A DNA stretch of 44,218 bases from Caccoplasma intestinavium (GTDB lineage: Bacteria; Bacteroidota; Bacteroidia; Bacteroidales; UBA11471), in contig DVKT01000061.1 of NCBI GenBank assembly GCA_018715885.1, forward strand, positions 1 to 44,218, read 5' to 3'. The translations under genes were made by a program, and so were the position numbers. This document shows, one piece after another, positions 10,489 to 19,458 of this stretch. Numbering within the stretch: position 1 is the first letter of the stretch; each line of letters starts with the position of its first letter. The notes under the pieces were generated by a model. That model ran no database searches, was not told the DNA's origin, and saw nothing but the letters and a program-made list of their open reading frames with translations.

Positions 10489-11433
10489 ATGGAAACTACC
10501 GAAAAAATACGTTGCTTAATTGTCGGATCGGGTCCGGCCGGATATACAGCAGCCATTTATGCGGCTCGCGCCAACCTCTCTCCCGTATTGTATGAAGGGA
10601 TACAACCCGGAGGTCAACTGACAACAACTACCGATATTGAAAATTTTCCCGGTTATCCCGAAGGGGTTTCGGGTACCGACATGATGGAACAACTTCGCCA
10701 ACAGGCAGCTCGCTTCGGCACAGATATTCGTATCGGTATTGTTACCGACAGCGATTTCTCCCAAGCTCCTTACCGTCTCACCATCGACGGAGAGAAAATA
10801 GTCGAAGCCAATGCCGTAATCATTGCAACCGGAGCTTCGGCAAAATATTTGGGACTACCCGATGAAACCAAATATGCCGGACAAGGGGTATCGGCTTGCG
10901 CTACTTGCGACGGATTTTTCTATCGTAAAAAGGTCGTTGCCGTTGTAGGAGGCGGTGATACGGCTTGTGAAGAAGCCATATACCTATCGCACTTAGCTAG
11001 TAAAGTGTACATGATTGTGCGGAAAGATTATCTGCGCGCCTCGAAAATCATGCAGGAACGAGTCATGGAAAGTGAAAATATCGAAGTCTTATTTGAAACA
11101 CAAACGGTGGGACTATTTGGAGAAAACGGTGTAGAAGGAGCCCACTTGGTAAAATACAAAGGAACCGACCGTGAAGAATACGTAGACATCGCCATTGACG
11201 GATTTTTCCTTGCGATCGGCCACACACCAAATACAAAAGCCTTCCCGGCCATAGCCACCGACGAAGCCGGATATATCATAACAAACGGCCGTACAACGGC
11301 GACGAATATTCCCGGTGTATTTGCCGCTGGCGATGTCGCCGACCCACTCTACCGCCAAGCTATCACAGCAGCAGCAGCCGGTTGCCGGGCAGCCATAGAT
11401 ACGGAAAAATATTTGTTGGAAAAAGGTTTATAA
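10489..11433 (+). CDS. trxB: Thioredoxin-disulfide reductase
   Basis: FAD- and NADPH-dependent flavoenzyme that reduces thioredoxin in the cytoplasm. In 314 residues it shows the FAD Rossmann motif GSGPAGYTAAIYAAR near the N-terminus, PGGQLTTTTDIENFPG, the redox-active ACATCDGFF (a CxxC pair), the NADPH site VVGGGDTACEEA and the C-terminal FAD-binding GVFAAGDVAD. It is the last gene of the ftsK cluster and is followed by a strong hairpin terminator. Confidence 0.97.
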   Translation: METTEKIRCLIVGSGPAGYTAAIYAARANLSPVLYEGIQPGGQLTTTTDIENFPGYPEGVSGTDMMEQLRQQAARFGTDIRIGIVTDSDFSQAPYRLTIDGEKIVEANAVIIATGASAKYLGLPDETKYAGQGVSACATCDGFFYRKKVVAVVGGGDTACEEAIYLSHLASKVYMIVRKDYLRASKIMQERVMESENIEVLFETQTVGLFGENGVEGAHLVKYKGTDREEYVDIAIDGFFLAIGHTPNTKAFPAIATDEAGYIITNGRTTATNIPGVFAAGDVADPLYRQAITAAAAGCRAAIDTEKYLLEKGL

Positions 11434-11451
11434 ATTACCTCTCCTCCATCG

Positions 11452-11490
11452 AAAAGGACAGACAATAAATATGTCTGTCCTTTTATCTTT
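11452..11490 (+). terminator. Rho-independent terminator after trxB
   Basis: A perfect 13-bp stem, AAAAGGACAGACA (11452-11464) with its complement at 11472-11484, closes a 7-base loop and is followed by a T-rich stretch. It lies 18 bases after the trxB stop. Confidence 0.85.
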
Positions 11491-11607
11491 TTAGGATTTA
11501 TACATAATTATATTTCCTCAAAATGCAAGATAAAACATTATTCATGCAGTGTTTTGCTATCCCGAGTATACAAATCGGTAGAGAATGGTTATTTTCAAAA
11601 TAAATCT

Positions 11608-11638
11608 TTTGCATTCCACCTCTTTTTTATTATATTTG
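11608..11638 (+). promoter_or_regulatory. Complete promoter (-33 and -7) before the Crp/Fnr-type gene
   Basis: TTTG at 11608-11611, a 19-base spacer and TATATTTG at 11631-11638 form a full Bacteroidota promoter. Transcription would start near the tandem palindromes that follow directly. Confidence 0.75.
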
Positions 11639-11639
11639 C

Positions 11640-11663
11640 GTTATATAACACTGTTATATAACA
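11640..11663. promoter_or_regulatory. Two tandem copies of a 10-bp palindrome, likely operator
   Basis: GTTATATAAC, a perfect palindrome, occurs at 11640-11649 and 11653-11662, 13 bases apart centre to centre. The second copy extends to the 12-bp palindrome TGTTATATAACA. Both sit between the -7 box and the ATG at 11667, where a bound protein would block RNA polymerase. The most economical reading is an autoregulatory site for the Crp/Fnr-type protein encoded just downstream; this is inference. Confidence 0.6.
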
Positions 11664-11666
11664 GCC

Positions 11667-12368
11667 ATGGTGAAGAAAAACTCAATAGAGGCCCTTATCA
11701 ACGAAGCTCTCGCCGGAATGCTTTCCATTCTCAACGATGACGAGAAACGCCTCATCATAGAAAATTTCCATATTCAGACTTACAAAAAAAATGAGATGAT
11801 CTACAATGAAGGCGAAAAAGCCGAATTGCTTATGTGTCTCATCAAAGGAAAAGTAAAGATTTTCAAAGCAGGAATAGGTGGTCGTTGCCAAATCATGCGA
11901 TTGATTCGTCCCATACAATACTTCGGATACCGGGCCTATTTTGCCTGAGAAGACTATATAACCGCAGCCTCGGCTTTTGAAAACGCAACCATCGGTTTTC
12001 TTCCCATGCCTCTCATCGAAAGCCTCGTCAAACAGAATAACCGACTTGCCTATTTTTTTATCAAGGAACTGGCGATGGACTTAGGAATGTCCGATACCCG
12101 CACCGTAAATCTCACACAAAAACATATCCGAGGCCGTCTCGCCGAATCATTGCTCATGCTCAAAGACAACTACGGTATGGAAGAAGACGGCATCACACTA
12201 AGCATCTATATGGCACGAGAAGACTTGGCCAATCTATCGAACATGACTACATCGAATGCCATACGCACCCTATCTTGTTTTGCCGACGAAAAAATCATTG
12301 CTATCGATGGTCGGAAAATTCAAATCATCGATGAATCCCGATTACGGAAAATAAGCCGTTTCGGGTAA
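11667..12368 (+). pseudogene. Crp/Fnr-family transcription regulator interrupted by an in-frame TGA
   Basis: Read in one frame, this region encodes a ~233-residue cyclic-nucleotide-binding-fold regulator. Residues 1-93 carry the N-terminal beta-roll (YKKNEMIYNEGEKAELLMCL, GKVKIFKAG, then GYRAYFA). The TGA at 11946-11948 interrupts it, and the same frame continues with EDYITAASAFENATIG, the dimer helix and a helix-turn-helix (REDLANLSNMTTSNAIRTLS) to a stop at 12366-12368. There is no frameshift and both halves look intact, so one base change would explain the break. TGA is a normal stop elsewhere here. It may be a recent pseudogene, a sequencing error or two separate polypeptides (an ATG at 12006 could start the second). 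No selenocysteine context is evident. Promoter and operator-like sites remain upstream. Confidence 0.75.
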
Positions 12369-12399
12369 CATTCATTTTGTAAACTCTCTTTTCAGCATT

Positions 12400-15228
12400 T
12401 CAGATACCGAGTTCCGCTTTGAGATAACGGGCGGTATATCCCACATCGGCATGCGAAGCTATCTCTTCGGGGGTTCCCGTCATCAGTACCACCCCTCCGT
12501 TACGCCCGCCTTCGGGACCCATATCGATAATGTAATCTGCCGTTTTTATGACATCGAGATTATGCTCGATTACCAATACGGTATTTCCTTTATCGACCAA
12601 ACGGTGCAATACCCCCAACAGCACACGGATATCTTCAAAATGGAGACCCGTAGTCGGTTCATCGAGAATATATAACGTTCTTCCCGTATCTTTCTTGGAC
12701 AGCTCCGTTGCCAATTTTACCCGCTGACTTTCTCCGCCCGATAATGTCGTCGACGGCTGTCCCAATTTTACATAACCGAGACCTACGTCTTGCAAGGTTT
12801 TTACTTTGGATAGAATTGCCGGTATGCCGGCAAAAAATTCCACGGCCTGATTTATCGTCATATCGAGAACATCGGCTATCGACTTGCCCTTAAACCGCAC
12901 ATCGAGTGTTTCACGATTATAGCGTTTACCCTGACAGGCTTCACACGGGACAAGGACATCGGGCAGAAAATTCATCTCGATGGTTTTATATCCGTTACCG
13001 CCACATACTTCGCAACGACCGCCGGGTACGTTGAAAGAAAATCGGCCGGCCTTATAACCGCGAATTTTAGCTTCGGGCAGCTCCACAAAAAGATTGCGTA
13101 TATCTCCGAATAATCCCGAATAAGTCGCAGGATTGGAGCGTGGTGTTCGTCCCAACGGAGACTGATCGACATTGACGATCTTATCGATATTTTCAAGACC
13201 CTCTATTCCATCATAAGGCAACGGTGCGGCCAAAGAACGATAAAATTTCTGACTGATAATCGGTTGCAAAGTACCGTTTATCAAAGACGATTTACCGCTC
13301 CCCGAAACTCCGGTTACACAAATGAACTTTCCCAAAGGAAATTCTACGGTTACATTCTTCAAATTATTCCCGCGAGCACCCTGCAAAACAATACTTTTAC
13401 CATTCCCCTGCCGACGAGTTTGCGGTACGGGTATAGACTGTTTACCATTGAGATAAGCCGCAGTCATGGTATCCCGGGAAAGCATCTCCTGAGGTGTACC
13501 AGAAAAAACGACCTGACCGCCGAGACGACCGGCACGAGGGCCGAGGTCGACGATATAATCGGCTTCCAGCATCATATCTTTGTCATGTTCCACCACAACG
13601 ACGGAATTTCCCATATCACGCAGCTGCTTCAAAGAATGAATCAATCGTATATTGTCGCGCTGATGCAGACCGATGCTCGGTTCATCGAGAATATATAAGA
13701 CATTCACCAACTGCGAACCTATCTGAGTCGCCAAACGTATACGCTGGCTCTCACCACCCGACAATGTAGCAGACGCTCTCGACAAGCTCAAATATTCCAG
13801 ACCCACATCGATAAGGAATTGCAAGCGGGATCGTATCTCTTTAAGAATCTCCCGAGCTATCGCGGTCTGCTTTTCGGGAAGACGGTCTTCAATTCCGTCG
13901 AGCCATTGATACAACTCGGCAATATCCATACCCGTCAATTCGGCAATATTTTTGCCGTCGATACGATAGTGAAGAGCCTCCTTGTTGAGACGCGCACCGC
14001 CACACTCGGGACACGAAACCGTCGTAACGAATTGTCCCGCCCATTTTTGGGCTTTGGCCGTCGCATCGGATTGCTGTTGCATCTCAATATACTTGATCAA
14101 CCCGTCGAACGTCAAAAAATAATTTGAATTTCCCAATGAAAGATTTTTCACATTAAGGCGTTCATCGGTTCCGTTTAAAATATCATTCAACGCCTCTTCG
14201 GGTAAATCTTTTATAGGGGTTTTCAACGACACACCATATTTCTCGCATATAGCCTCGATTTGCCAGAAAAGCAAAACATTCCGATATTTACCAAGAGGCA
14301 ATATTCCTCCTTGATAAATCGAAAGAGAGGCATCGGGTATGATTTTATCTTTATCGATAATATTGACATACCCCAAACCTTTACAACCCGGGCAAGCCCC
14401 TTGCGGCGAGTTGAACGAGAAATTATGCGGCGCCGGCTCACTATACGACAATCCCGTTACCGGATCCATCAACGTGCGACTGTAATGGCGCAATTCGTTT
14501 TTATCGACATCGAGTACCATCAGTAATCCATCACCTTGCTTCATGGCAACGCGCACACTGTCTTTCAGTCGACGGTCGTCTTTTTCCGACACCACCAACT
14601 TATCGACCAGTAACTCAACGCTATGGTTTTTATAACGGTCGAGTTTCATGCCGGGCAATATTTCTCGAATTTCGCCATCGACCCGCACCGACAGGTAACC
14701 CTTACGCCTGAGTTGCTCGAAAAGTTCCTTATAATGACCTTTTCGATTCCGTACCAACGGTGCAAGAATATATGTCCTCCGCCCTTGATAACGCTCTCCT
14801 ATCAGTTGCAAAATCTGCTCCTCGGTGTACTTGACCATCTTTTCTCCCGACAAATATGAATAGGCTTCACCGGCACGTGCAAAAAGCAAACGGAGGAAGT
14901 CGTATATCTCGGTCGTCGTACCGACCGTCGAACGGGGATTTTTATTAACGGTCTTCTGCTCTATCGAAATGACCGGACTCAATCCCGTAATCTTATCTAC
15001 ATCGGGACGCTCCATATTACCCAAGAAATTACGGGCATACGACGAAAAAGTTTCAATATAACGGCGTTGGGCTTCGGCATAAATCGTATCGAATGCCAAA
15101 GAAGACTTACCACTACCGCTCAATCCCGTAATCACGGTAAAAGCATTCCGGGGTATTTCTACATCGATGTTTTTAAGATTGTGCACCCGGGCACCCCATA
15201 TTTCTATTTTTTCTTCGTTATCGGTCAT
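12400..15228 (-). CDS. uvrA: Excinuclease ABC subunit UvrA
   Basis: Damage-sensing ATPase of nucleotide excision repair that loads UvrB; 942 residues, typical length. Both ABC modules are visible: Walker A GLSGSGKSSLAFDT near residue 35 and GVSGSGKSSLING in the second half, with signatures LSGGESQRIRLA and LSGGESQRVKLA, each followed by ILDEP. The C-terminal zinc finger is complete (CEVCGGNGYK ... CEACQGKR). The first zinc module keeps CPGCKGLG, but its first CxxC is replaced by MDPVTG, and a separate CPECGG occurs later in the insertion domain. It starts 16 bases after the stop of the upstream sorting-domain gene and so probably shares its promoter. Its 3' end converges on the interrupted regulator with no clear terminator. 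Confidence 0.97.
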   Translation of the reverse strand: MTDNEEKIEIWGARVHNLKNIDVEIPRNAFTVITGLSGSGKSSLAFDTIYAEAQRRYIETFSSYARNFLGNMERPDVDKITGLSPVISIEQKTVNKNPRSTVGTTTEIYDFLRLLFARAGEAYSYLSGEKMVKYTEEQILQLIGERYQGRRTYILAPLVRNRKGHYKELFEQLRRKGYLSVRVDGEIREILPGMKLDRYKNHSVELLVDKLVVSEKDDRRLKDSVRVAMKQGDGLLMVLDVDKNELRHYSRTLMDPVTGLSYSEPAPHNFSFNSPQGACPGCKGLGYVNIIDKDKIIPDASLSIYQGGILPLGKYRNVLLFWQIEAICEKYGVSLKTPIKDLPEEALNDILNGTDERLNVKNLSLGNSNYFLTFDGLIKYIEMQQQSDATAKAQKWAGQFVTTVSCPECGGARLNKEALHYRIDGKNIAELTGMDIAELYQWLDGIEDRLPEKQTAIAREILKEIRSRLQFLIDVGLEYLSLSRASATLSGGESQRIRLATQIGSQLVNVLYILDEPSIGLHQRDNIRLIHSLKQLRDMGNSVVVVEHDKDMMLEADYIVDLGPRAGRLGGQVVFSGTPQEMLSRDTMTAAYLNGKQSIPVPQTRRQGNGKSIVLQGARGNNLKNVTVEFPLGKFICVTGVSGSGKSSLINGTLQPIISQKFYRSLAAPLPYDGIEGLENIDKIVNVDQSPLGRTPRSNPATYSGLFGDIRNLFVELPEAKIRGYKAGRFSFNVPGGRCEVCGGNGYKTIEMNFLPDVLVPCEACQGKRYNRETLDVRFKGKSIADVLDMTINQAVEFFAGIPAILSKVKTLQDVGLGYVKLGQPSTTLSGGESQRVKLATELSKKDTGRTLYILDEPTTGLHFEDIRVLLGVLHRLVDKGNTVLVIEHNLDVIKTADYIIDMGPEGGRNGGVVLMTGTPEEIASHADVGYTARYLKAELGI

Positions 15229-15244
15229 ACTATACGTGCAAAGG

Positions 15245-16510
15245 CTATTTATTTTTAGAGCGCAAGATATTGATGTGTCCTTTCAATTTATATTTCTGTC
15301 CGTCGGCACCACGGGCCTCTATGACATAATAATATACGCCCGGCGGTACCAACTTTCCGTGATAACGACCGTCCCAACCGCCGGAAGGATCTTGATAATG
15401 ATAAATTTGTTCGCCCCAACGGTTGAATATCCAACATTTGAACTCCACAATCGATTTATAAGCGACTTTCCATTCATCGTTTACTCCGGGACTTCCATAG
15501 GGAGAAAAAACATTGGGTGCTTCGAGCTTCGACTCTCCTACCGATATTTCAAAAACCGTATCTCTCTCACAATAATCGTTATAGGCATGCAAGCGAACAT
15601 AAGTCGTACCCTCATTCTTGAAACTGTACGCTAATTGCCGCTCAGCATAAATAGCATCGACAGTCGAAAAATCCTGAGTGGCCGAAAACTCCCACGCATA
15701 ATAATTATCCCCGTTGACATACGCTGTAAAAGACATATCGACCGGAGCAGAACCACCGAAACCTCCCGACGGCTGCTCGGCCGCCTCATTGGCTGCCCCT
15801 CGCAACGTTTGTTCCGCAACAGCCCTCATCAAAATAGCAGGCGAAACATAATCTCCGGTAATCGTCCGCGATATGGAACCGCCCCAAGCCAAAGGTATAG
15901 AATCGACAACTGTAAATTGTGTCGTCCCATATGGAGTCGGAACCTCCATTTCGGTATCGGACAGAACTTCTGCCTCAGACACGACAGAAACATTATCGAG
16001 AATCGTCCCGGCAGCATCGTCCCATTTCGAAGTCTCATAAGAAACCCACCGGGACAGATACTTCCTTTGACCTTGCGTCGTATAATAAGGGATAGCAAAT
16101 CCTTCTCCCGAAAGCAATACCTTCTCACAAATGTTCTCCTGCTCTTCTCCCGCTTCACACGAGCCAACGGAACGATATGAAGAGATCCAAAAACACAAGG
16201 AATCGGAATTCTGCTTTACCATGTAACCGCAATCTTTATAGGAAGAAACCAACACAGAAACATTTCCGCTTTGCGTTCCCATCATCTCGACCCGAGACGA
16301 AAGGCCTTCCGCTCCGAAACGATACCAATAAATTTCATCGGTCGACGATGAGGTATAATGCATGGTTACCGTATTTTCATTTCCGATTACATATACTGCC
16401 GATAAACCCGTCGACGAGTCGACATGACGAAAACAGCCCGCATCGACACTTACCTGTGCAAATACAAATACAGGAAATACAAAAACAATCAAAAAAAGGA
16501 GTTTTTTCAT
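15245..16510 (-). CDS. Secreted protein with type IX type B C-terminal sorting domain
   Basis: A 421-residue protein with signal peptide MKKLLFLIVFVFPVFVFAQ, a long beta-rich cysteine-containing body of unknown function, a PKD-like stretch (YYAWEFSATQDF ... TYVRLHAYNDYCERDTVFEI) and a C-terminal domain of the gliding-motility CHU_C type (APNVFSPYGSPGVNDEW, FNRWGEQIYHY, GWDGRYHGKLVPPGVYYYVI, HINILR). In Flavobacteria this type B domain directs export by the type IX system. The start is the ATG at 16508-16510: the longer frame reaching 16621 would contain the promoter box. It is first in a two-gene operon with uvrA and diverges from the LysM/PorT-like operon. The body is unassigned; surface exposure is inferred from the tail. 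Confidence 0.85.
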   Translation of the reverse strand: MKKLLFLIVFVFPVFVFAQVSVDAGCFRHVDSSTGLSAVYVIGNENTVTMHYTSSSTDEIYWYRFGAEGLSSRVEMMGTQSGNVSVLVSSYKDCGYMVKQNSDSLCFWISSYRSVGSCEAGEEQENICEKVLLSGEGFAIPYYTTQGQRKYLSRWVSYETSKWDDAAGTILDNVSVVSEAEVLSDTEMEVPTPYGTTQFTVVDSIPLAWGGSISRTITGDYVSPAILMRAVAEQTLRGAANEAAEQPSGGFGGSAPVDMSFTAYVNGDNYYAWEFSATQDFSTVDAIYAERQLAYSFKNEGTTYVRLHAYNDYCERDTVFEISVGESKLEAPNVFSPYGSPGVNDEWKVAYKSIVEFKCWIFNRWGEQIYHYQDPSGGWDGRYHGKLVPPGVYYYVIEARGADGQKYKLKGHINILRSKNK

Positions 16511-16527
16511 CGTCCGGAACTTTTGGT

Positions 16528-16535
16528 CAAAGGTA
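16528..16535 (-). promoter_or_regulatory. Promoter -7 box for the sorting-domain/uvrA operon
   Basis: On the minus strand TACCTTTG lies 17 bases before the ATG at 16510. It falls inside the longest open frame, which fixes the shorter start. Confidence 0.7.
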
Positions 16536-16669
16536 AGTCTTTTCACCCTAAGGAGGAAATAAAAAAAGTAAAAAGAGGCATTCCCCATACAATCCCTATC
16601 TCGATATACAAGATTTTGCAAACAGTCTTAAAATTACAAGAAAGAATAGGGCAAAAAATGATTTTTTCG

Positions 16670-16677
16670 TACCTTTG
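16670..16677 (+). promoter_or_regulatory. Promoter -7 box for the LysM/PorT-like operon
   Basis: TACCTTTG lies 32 bases before the ATG at 16710. With the box at 16528-16535 it makes a divergent promoter region of 199 bases (16511-16709). Confidence 0.7.
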
Positions 16678-16709
16678 TCTCGTTAGCTTATCCATACGAA
16701 GATAAAACG

Positions 16710-18692
16710 ATGACACGTCTTTACAACAAAATGATAATCACATGGGTTGTTTCGCTTATTTTTTCCGGCATCGCCTTTGGGCAGACATCAACCAATAAGA
16801 ATAAAAACAAACCGCCACAAACTACATTTTCCCGTAAGACCATAGAAGGGAAAGAGTATTATTTTTATCGTATCGAAGAGAATGACGTACTCGACAGCAT
16901 CGGACTGAAATTCGATGTTACACCAGATGTTATCAGACAATACAACCCCGAAATAAAACAAGCGCCACTCACCGAGGGGCATTTGTTGATTATTCCCGTA
17001 CGGTACAATACGGCACAGATAGCCAATGCCCAAAAAACATTCAACCATATCGTCGCAAGCGGAGAAACGCTGTATTCGCTCTCCCGCATGTATGGTATAT
17101 CGATAAACCGCATCACCGCCCTAAATCCGGGTGCAGAAGAAGTCATAAAAATAGGCGACACACTGAGGATTCCTCAAAATGCCATTGTCGGCAATCCCAT
17201 ACAATCACAAGATGCCTACGTCTATCACACCGTAGCACAAGGAGAGACACTCTACTCCCTGTCAAAGAGATACCGCACTACGGTAAATGAAATACTGAAA
17301 GAAAATCCCGGTATCACACCGCAAACTTTACCGGTAGGAGAAGTAATACGCATCGCTTCCGACAACAAAGAATTGACAAAACCTCAACCCAAACCGGAAA
17401 TTTTTTATTACAAGGTAAAAGGTCGTAAAGAAACCATCGAAAGCATTGCCACAGAATTTAACGTAACTGTCGACGAAATACTCGCTGTAAACGGCGGAAA
17501 AGACAAAGTACAACGAGGAAATACAATCGCCATTCCCAAGAAAAATATCAAAGCCGAAGTTTCTCAAACGCCTCCCGTCCAACTCAAAAGAAAAGAAAAA
17601 GCCGAAGGAGCGCCTTATAATATAGCTCTTATCCTGCCATTCATGACAGATAGGCCTCTCGATACGCGATCAACGCTTTATACCGAGTTTTATCAGGGAT
17701 TCCTTTTGGCAGCCGACAGTATGAAAAGGGCCGGTATGTCCCTCAATATCTACGCCATAGACACCCGCGGTAATCATCAATATGTCAAATCGCAACTCGA
17801 CTCGCTGGTCGATAAAGACCTCGATCTGATCATCGGTCCGGTCGAAGATGACGACATCTCTTCCGTTGCACAATTTGCAAAAAAGCACGATATCAATATG
17901 GTAAACCCGTTCGCCGTAAAAAATATCGAAGCTGAACGCAATGACAAGGTATTCCAATGCAACATACCGCATGAGAACCTATATACGCAAAGCCGAGAAA
18001 AAATCATCGAGGAAATAAACGGCCGATACGTTGTCTTCATTATTGATGACAGCGGAAAAGAAAACAGTAAAAACAGTTATCTCGACCTCATCAAGAAAAG
18101 CCTCCTGCAACAAGAAAGAGATTTTGTCGAAATCTCTCTGGGGCAAGACCCATATATGGAGACTTTCAGCGAAATGGTACCGAATGCAACCGACATCATG
18201 TTCCTCACCAACGCATCAAGTCGCAGTTCGGTAGGAAAAGTACTAGCCCCTCTAAGTAAACTGAAAGAGGAAAAGCCATACTTGAATATCTCGCTTTATG
18301 GATATCCCGAATGGCAACTTTATACCAAAGAATATATCAACCAGTTCCACCAACTGAATACCACATTCTTCTCCCGTTTCTATACCCTACCTACCGACTC
18401 GGCTTCGATGGAGATACAAGACCGGTTCTTATTTTGGTTTCATAGGGATATGTTGCCGGCTAATCCCCAACATGTCTTGTTGGGCTACGATACGGGACTT
18501 TTCTTTATGACGGCCTTGCAACAGTTCGGCCGCTGTTTCGATCGGGAAATACAGACACTGGCATATCCCGGGATACAGACGGGGTATCACTTCCAACGTA
18601 TCAATAATTGGAGCGGATTCAACAACAACAATATCTATTTCATACGCTTCAAACCTTCGCTCGAAATCGTACGAGAAACGATCACCGAATAA
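16710..18692 (+). CDS. LysM-repeat protein with periplasmic-binding-like domain
   Basis: A 660-residue exported protein. A hydrophobic signal segment (residues 8-25) is followed by four LysM peptidoglycan-binding repeats at about 50-96, 111-155, 170-215 and 231-277, of which the second and third carry the clear GETLYSLS core. From about 303 a type 1 periplasmic-binding fold runs to the end (IALILPFM, GFLLAADSMKRAG, DLIIGPVEDDD, VLLGYDTGLFF), like the amino-acid ABC-binding and LpoA-type domains. Together these suggest a wall-anchored periplasmic sensor or an activator of peptidoglycan synthesis, rather than a transport protein, since no permease is nearby; that role is inferred. The PorT-like gene follows 9 bases after the stop, so they are co-transcribed. 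Confidence 0.85.
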   Translation: MTRLYNKMIITWVVSLIFSGIAFGQTSTNKNKNKPPQTTFSRKTIEGKEYYFYRIEENDVLDSIGLKFDVTPDVIRQYNPEIKQAPLTEGHLLIIPVRYNTAQIANAQKTFNHIVASGETLYSLSRMYGISINRITALNPGAEEVIKIGDTLRIPQNAIVGNPIQSQDAYVYHTVAQGETLYSLSKRYRTTVNEILKENPGITPQTLPVGEVIRIASDNKELTKPQPKPEIFYYKVKGRKETIESIATEFNVTVDEILAVNGGKDKVQRGNTIAIPKKNIKAEVSQTPPVQLKRKEKAEGAPYNIALILPFMTDRPLDTRSTLYTEFYQGFLLAADSMKRAGMSLNIYAIDTRGNHQYVKSQLDSLVDKDLDLIIGPVEDDDISSVAQFAKKHDINMVNPFAVKNIEAERNDKVFQCNIPHENLYTQSREKIIEEINGRYVVFIIDDSGKENSKNSYLDLIKKSLLQQERDFVEISLGQDPYMETFSEMVPNATDIMFLTNASSRSSVGKVLAPLSKLKEEKPYLNISLYGYPEWQLYTKEYINQFHQLNTTFFSRFYTLPTDSASMEIQDRFLFWFHRDMLPANPQHVLLGYDTGLFFMTALQQFGRCFDREIQTLAYPGIQTGYHFQRINNWSGFNNNNIYFIRFKPSLEIVRETITE

Positions 18693-18701
18693 TACCTACT
18701 C

Positions 18702-19400
18702 ATGAAACGACTATCCAGCATCGGAATCCTTCTCTTTTTACTCCTGTCTCTCTGTGTACAGTCTCATGCTCAGAGACGATACAACAACTACCGTTCGTTA
18801 TCGGTCGGTATCAAAGGCGGTGCGACTTTCTCGAAAGTCAATTTCAGACCATCGGTACGGGAAAGTTTTCTCCCCGGCATGACCGCCGGCGTATCGGTAC
18901 GATATATCGAAGAAAAGTTTTTCGGCATCATAGGAGAAGTGAATTTCTGCCAATTCGGCTGGAAAGAAAACTTTTCCAAACAAGTTCCGAATACTTATGA
19001 ATACAGCCATACGATGAACTATATTACCGCTGCCATGCTCTCTCATATTTTTTTCGGAAATGAACCCATTCGGGGATTCATCAATATGGGACCGCAAATC
19101 GGTATATACGTCTCCAATAAATATTCTTCTAATTTCGATATTCACGAGTTACCGAATTTTTCCGAAAGCTGGGAAACGGGACAATATTACGAACCTATTC
19201 AAACAAAATTCGATTACGGTATAACCGCAGGTATCGGCCTCGAACTAAAACTGAAAAAACACAGTATCATTCTTGAAGGCCGCTACTATTATGGGTTGAA
19301 CGACTTTTTCGAGAACAGTAAAGGCAAAGACGCCTATTTCTCCGCCTCGGCACACCAACAAATATCGGCGGCCATTTCCTATATGTTCCATATCAAATAA
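18702..19400 (+). CDS. PorT-like outer-membrane beta-barrel protein
   Basis: A 232-residue protein with a signal peptide (MKRLSSIGILLFLLLSLCVQSHAQ) and then alternating amphipathic strands (LSVGIKGGATFSKVNF, AGVSVRYIEEKFFGIIGEVN, FINMGPQIGIYVS, YGITAGIGLELKLKKHSIIL), ending in SYMFHIK, as expected of a small outer-membrane barrel of the PF13568 (PorT) type. PorT of Porphyromonas is a type IX secretion component of similar size, but many members of this fold are not. Co-transcription with the LysM protein and divergence from a type IX-tagged protein make a secretion or envelope role worth testing. Confidence 0.75.
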   Translation: MKRLSSIGILLFLLLSLCVQSHAQRRYNNYRSLSVGIKGGATFSKVNFRPSVRESFLPGMTAGVSVRYIEEKFFGIIGEVNFCQFGWKENFSKQVPNTYEYSHTMNYITAAMLSHIFFGNEPIRGFINMGPQIGIYVSNKYSSNFDIHELPNFSESWETGQYYEPIQTKFDYGITAGIGLELKLKKHSIILEGRYYYGLNDFFENSKGKDAYFSASAHQQISAAISYMFHIK

Positions 19401-19411
19401 AAATACAATAA

Positions 19412-19453
19412 ATAAAATGAGGGGCGGTATTTTTATACCGCCCCTCATTTTAT
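19412..19453. terminator. Bidirectional terminator between the PorT-like gene and the MATE gene
   Basis: A perfect 19-bp stem (left arm 19412-19430, right arm 19435-19453) closes a TTTT loop; the arms carry A/T runs on both sides of a GGGGCGG core. It lies between two convergent genes, so it can serve both. Confidence 0.88.
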
Positions 19454-19458
19454 CACCT

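Noticed and set aside
11946..11948. Selenocysteine codon in the Crp/Fnr-type gene
   Set aside because: No redox motif, no evident downstream SECIS-like hairpin, and no reason for selenocysteine in this family; nonsense mutation or error is simpler.
11667..12368. Frameshift as the cause of the split regulator
   Set aside because: Both halves are in the same reading frame, so an indel is not needed.
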